In this document: positions 61,804 through 64,000 of the stretch, piece after piece | Position numbering within the stretch: the stretch's first letter is position 1 | Layout of the letters: each line of letters begins with the position of its first letter | Origin: Janibacter sp. Soil728 | GTDB taxonomy: Bacteria > Actinomycetota > Actinomycetes > Actinomycetales > Dermatophilaceae | NCBI RefSeq assembly: GCF_001428305.1 | Contig: NZ_LMRZ01000001.1 | Span: 248,289-312,288, forward strand | DNA length: 64,000 bases | Direction: 5' to 3' | Position numbers and translations under genes: made by a program | Notes under the pieces: model-generated | What the model saw: the letters and a program-made list of their open reading frames with translations, nothing else | Told to the model about the DNA's origin: nothing | Database searches by the model: none

Positions 61804-62736
61804 TCAGCCTTGGACGGCGTCGGTCGCAGGCACTCCGGTCTCGGCCAGCGGATGCATGAGCCCGGGTCCGCCCTTCGTCCCCTCACCCGGGATGTGACCC
61901 CACGTGGCGGTGCGGTCGTACACGCGTGGGATCCACACCTCGTCGTCCACCTCGATGCCACCCCAGCCATATTCGACGTGGAAGCTGCTCGGCGTGCGGT
62001 GGTAGAAGCTGAACTGGCCATCGTTGGTGTGCCGGCCAAGGCTCAGGGTGATCGGGACCTCGTGCGTCTGGGCGAGCTCGTAGCCGGTGCCCACGTCGTC
62101 CATGTCCTTGACCTCGATCATCAGGTGATTCAGGCCAGCCGTACCCGGAGGGCCCTGACCCAGAGCCAGGCTGTGGTGGCGCGTGTTGCAGTGGTAGAAC
62201 CGCGCGTTGAGGCGACCGGGGACGATGATCTTGTCCGAGAGACGGAACCCGAAGTTGCTGAAGAACCTGTGTCCTTCCTCGATGTCCGGCAGGAGCAGCA
62301 GGACGTGGCCGAGCCCCTGATCGCCGGTGACGAAGCCGGTGATCGGTCGGGTCGCCAGGAAGCTCCCGGGTACGGAGCTCTGGCCCCAGGTCACCTCGTG
62401 GCGAAAGCCCCACGGGTCCGTGAAGAAGACGAGGCGGTTGACATCGCGGGAGGCAGCCAGCTCGTCGTCGCCACGACCGTGCTCGACACCGAGGTCGGCG
62501 CACACACGCAGGACCTCGTCGAGGTCCTCCTCGTAGTTGACCGCCCAGCCGATGTACTCGGTGCGGTCCTCGTCACCGGGGTGGATCTGCAGCCGCCAGG
62601 CGGCGTCGTCGAACTTGATGCGGACCGCTCCGTCGGGTCCGTCGACGAGCTGCGCACCCCAGACGTTGCGGACGAGGTCGGGCCACTCGGCGGTGTGCGG
62701 AGAGGTGATGCCCAGATAGGCAAGACGGGTGATCAT
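61804..62736 (-). CDS. Type I extradiol dioxygenase (BphC/HsaC-like)
   Basis: A 310-residue two-module VOC dioxygenase. Iron ligands are the His in GLGHVLLLL, the His in LNHLMIEV and the Glu in FHVEYGWGG. It resembles 2,3-dihydroxybiphenyl and HsaC-like enzymes more than XylE. It should cleave a substituted or fused catechol. Partner: the adjacent flavin monooxygenase, which makes catechols from phenols. Product hydrolase is not in the window next to it. Confidence 0.9.
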   Translation of the reverse strand: MITRLAYLGITSPHTAEWPDLVRNVWGAQLVDGPDGAVRIKFDDAAWRLQIHPGDEDRTEYIGWAVNYEEDLDEVLRVCADLGVEHGRGDDELAASRDVNRLVFFTDPWGFRHEVTWGQSSVPGSFLATRPITGFVTGDQGLGHVLLLLPDIEEGHRFFSNFGFRLSDKIIVPGRLNARFYHCNTRHHSLALGQGPPGTAGLNHLMIEVKDMDDVGTGYELAQTHEVPITLSLGRHTNDGQFSFYHRTPSSFHVEYGWGGIEVDDEVWIPRVYDRTATWGHIPGEGTKGGPGLMHPLAETGVPATDAVQG

Positions 62737-62774
62737 GTCGGTCTCCTGTACGTGGTTGCAGAGAGCTGTCGCCG

Positions 62775-63947
62775 TCAGGCGAAGAGCATCGGGTTGGTGA
62801 TCTCGCCGCCGAAGTCGAGCGTCGCGGCAGCGTTGTAGATCGGGCCTTCGACATTGCAGATGTGGCTCATGGCGGCCTGCATGTCACGCCAGTAGCGCTC
62901 GTTGGGCATGCGCTCGTGGATGCTCTGCGAGCCCGCGATCTTGTAGAGGCGGTCGATGGCGTCGATCGAGCGGCGCACAGCGCGCACCCCGTTGCGACGG
63001 ATCTGGACCCGCTCCTTCATCGTGAGGTCACCACCACCGTCGACGAAGTCGTAGAGCTCCTTCATGTCGTTCAGGAGCACGGTTCGACTGGCCGCGACGT
63101 CGGCCGCTGCCTCCGAGTAGACGTGCATCAGGATGGGGTCCTGCTTGGCGACCCGCTGGTCTGCCGTGACGCGGTCGACGACGTAGTCACGGAAGACCTG
63201 GAGCGCGCCCTCGGCGATCCCCTGGGTCCCGGAGTTGATGGCGGCGGAGAAGGCGACCGGGAACTTCAGGCGGTAGAGCGTCTTGCCCGGCTGGCGGTCC
63301 TCGTAGTCGCCGGCGTTCATCTCCGGCCCACCGACCGTGCGGTAGTCCGGGACGAAGACGTCCTTCATGCGCACGTCCTTGGAACCGGTGCCCTTGAGCC
63401 CGATGACATTCCAGCTGTCCTCGACAATCTCGTAGTCCTTGCGAGGGATGACGAAGTGGCGGACCTGAGGAGGCATGAGGGGCTTGCCGTCGGAGTCCCC
63501 GACCATGCCGCCGAGGATGACCCAGTCAGAGGCGTCCGTGCCGGTGGAGTAGGGCCACTGCCCCGTGAAGAGGTAGCCGCTGTCCACGGGGGTACCGACG
63601 CCGAAGGGCGCGTAGGGCGAGGCCGTCCACACATCGTGGTCCTCGCCCCAGATCTCTTCCTGGAGCCGGGGGTCCATCATGGCGATCTCCCACGGGTGCA
63701 CGCCGACGACGCCCGTCACCCAACCGGCCGAAGGGGAGTACTTCCCGACCTCCATGGCGGTCTGCATGAACTCGACGGGGTGGGCCTCGGCCCCGCCGTA
63801 CTGCTCGGGGGCGTACAGGCGCATGACGCCCGAGTCGCGCAGGACCTTGACGGTCGCATCGGTCAGCTTGCCGGCCCGGTCGCAGGCCACCGCCTCGGAG
63901 CGGAGCAGGTCGGCGTTGGCGCGGATGTGCTCGATCGGAGAAGTCAT
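62775..63947 (-). CDS. HsaA-like flavin-dependent monooxygenase (acyl-CoA dehydrogenase fold)
   Basis: A 390-residue oxygenase of the two-component class with the acyl-CoA dehydrogenase fold. It is similar to HsaA and p-hydroxyphenylacetate hydroxylase C2. Segments SAGWVTGVVGVHPWEIAMM, LFTGQWPYSTGTDASDWVILGG and WNVIGLKGTGSKDVRMKDVFVP are typical. It needs reduced flavin from a reductase; the IclR-fused reductase at 47978 is the only candidate here. With the extradiol enzyme it forms a hydroxylation/ring-cleavage pair. Confidence 0.87.
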   Translation of the reverse strand: MTSPIEHIRANADLLRSEAVACDRAGKLTDATVKVLRDSGVMRLYAPEQYGGAEAHPVEFMQTAMEVGKYSPSAGWVTGVVGVHPWEIAMMDPRLQEEIWGEDHDVWTASPYAPFGVGTPVDSGYLFTGQWPYSTGTDASDWVILGGMVGDSDGKPLMPPQVRHFVIPRKDYEIVEDSWNVIGLKGTGSKDVRMKDVFVPDYRTVGGPEMNAGDYEDRQPGKTLYRLKFPVAFSAAINSGTQGIAEGALQVFRDYVVDRVTADQRVAKQDPILMHVYSEAAADVAASRTVLLNDMKELYDFVDGGGDLTMKERVQIRRNGVRAVRRSIDAIDRLYKIAGSQSIHERMPNERYWRDMQAAMSHICNVEGPIYNAAATLDFGGEITNPMLFA

Positions 63948-63985
63948 CGTCGAGTCCTCTTCTGGTCTGGGTTCTTGGGTGGTTG

Positions 63986-64000
63986 TCAGGCGGCGGCGGT
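63986..64000 (-). CDS. 3' end of an upstream gene, cut by the window edge
   Basis: A TGA at 63986-63988 on the minus strand ends an open frame that continues beyond the window (last residues T-A-A-A). It lies 39 bases before the monooxygenase start and may be the previous gene of the same operon. Too short to say more. Confidence 0.3.
   Translation of the reverse strand, partial: TAAA

Overview
The window is high-GC (about 70% by eye) actinobacterial chromosome. It carries the conserved cell-division and signalling block fhaA-fhaB-pstP-rodA-pbpA-pknB / pabA / DUF881 / crgA / rhomboid / ppiA, followed by tRNA-Ala, a DLW-39 gene, tRNA-Ile, DUF3566, gyrA and gyrB. This order is typical of the origin-proximal region of Actinobacteria. 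Details such as a lone pknB, the DUF3566-gyrA overlap and the codon style suggest Micrococcales, plausibly an Intrasporangiaceae (Janibacter-like) organism. The genus is an inference.

Layout. 0-4.7 kb: small membrane protein, hexapeptide acyltransferase, enoyl-CoA hydratase, tRNA-Leu, and MerR and LysR regulators. 4.9-17 kb: the conserved FHA / PP2C / SEDS / PBP / Ser-Thr kinase block. 17-21.4 kb: an insertion between ppiA and tRNA-Ala holding a coiled membrane protein, an orphan meta-cleavage hydrolase (DmpD type), a DHA2 exporter with its MarR regulator, and a YjbR protein. 21.4-27.2 kb: tRNAs and gyrase. 27.4-29.9 kb: lipoproteins and a serine hydrolase occupying the place where recF normally stands.

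29.9-45.2 kb: an essentially complete phenol meta-pathway. A multicomponent phenol hydroxylase operon (K-like, L, M, N, O, P) makes catechol. Catechol 2,3-dioxygenase with a XylT-type ferredoxin opens the ring. DmpC, I, H, E, G and F, with the distant DmpD, convert the product to pyruvate and acetyl-CoA. Two divergent IclR genes and one AraC gene sit among the operons. A striking palindrome (core GCATTGCCCTAGGGCAATGC) occurs twice before dmpE and once, in variant form, inside a long hairpin after araC.

45.2-64 kb: a secreted PON/SMP-30-like protein, then a second catabolic cluster that I cannot assign to a known pathway. It holds a translationally coupled pair of TetR regulators, a flavin reductase fused to an HTH-less IclR effector domain, three FAD-dependent fumarate-reductase/TcuA-type dehydrogenases, an Asp/Glu-racemase fold without its cysteines, an isochorismatase fold without its cysteine, an SDR, a PEP-mutase/isocitrate-lyase type lyase, an MmgE/PrpD protein, an NMT1/SsuABC-type transporter, an FCD-GntR regulator, a type I extradiol dioxygenase and an HsaA-like flavin monooxygenase. 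Nearly all the 49-60 kb genes overlap by 1-4 bases, so they probably form one long operon. The content suggests hydroxylation and cleavage of an aromatic substrate plus a dehydrogenation / hydration / lyase route for a polycarboxylate. The substrate is unknown. This is the best candidate for an undescribed system in the window.
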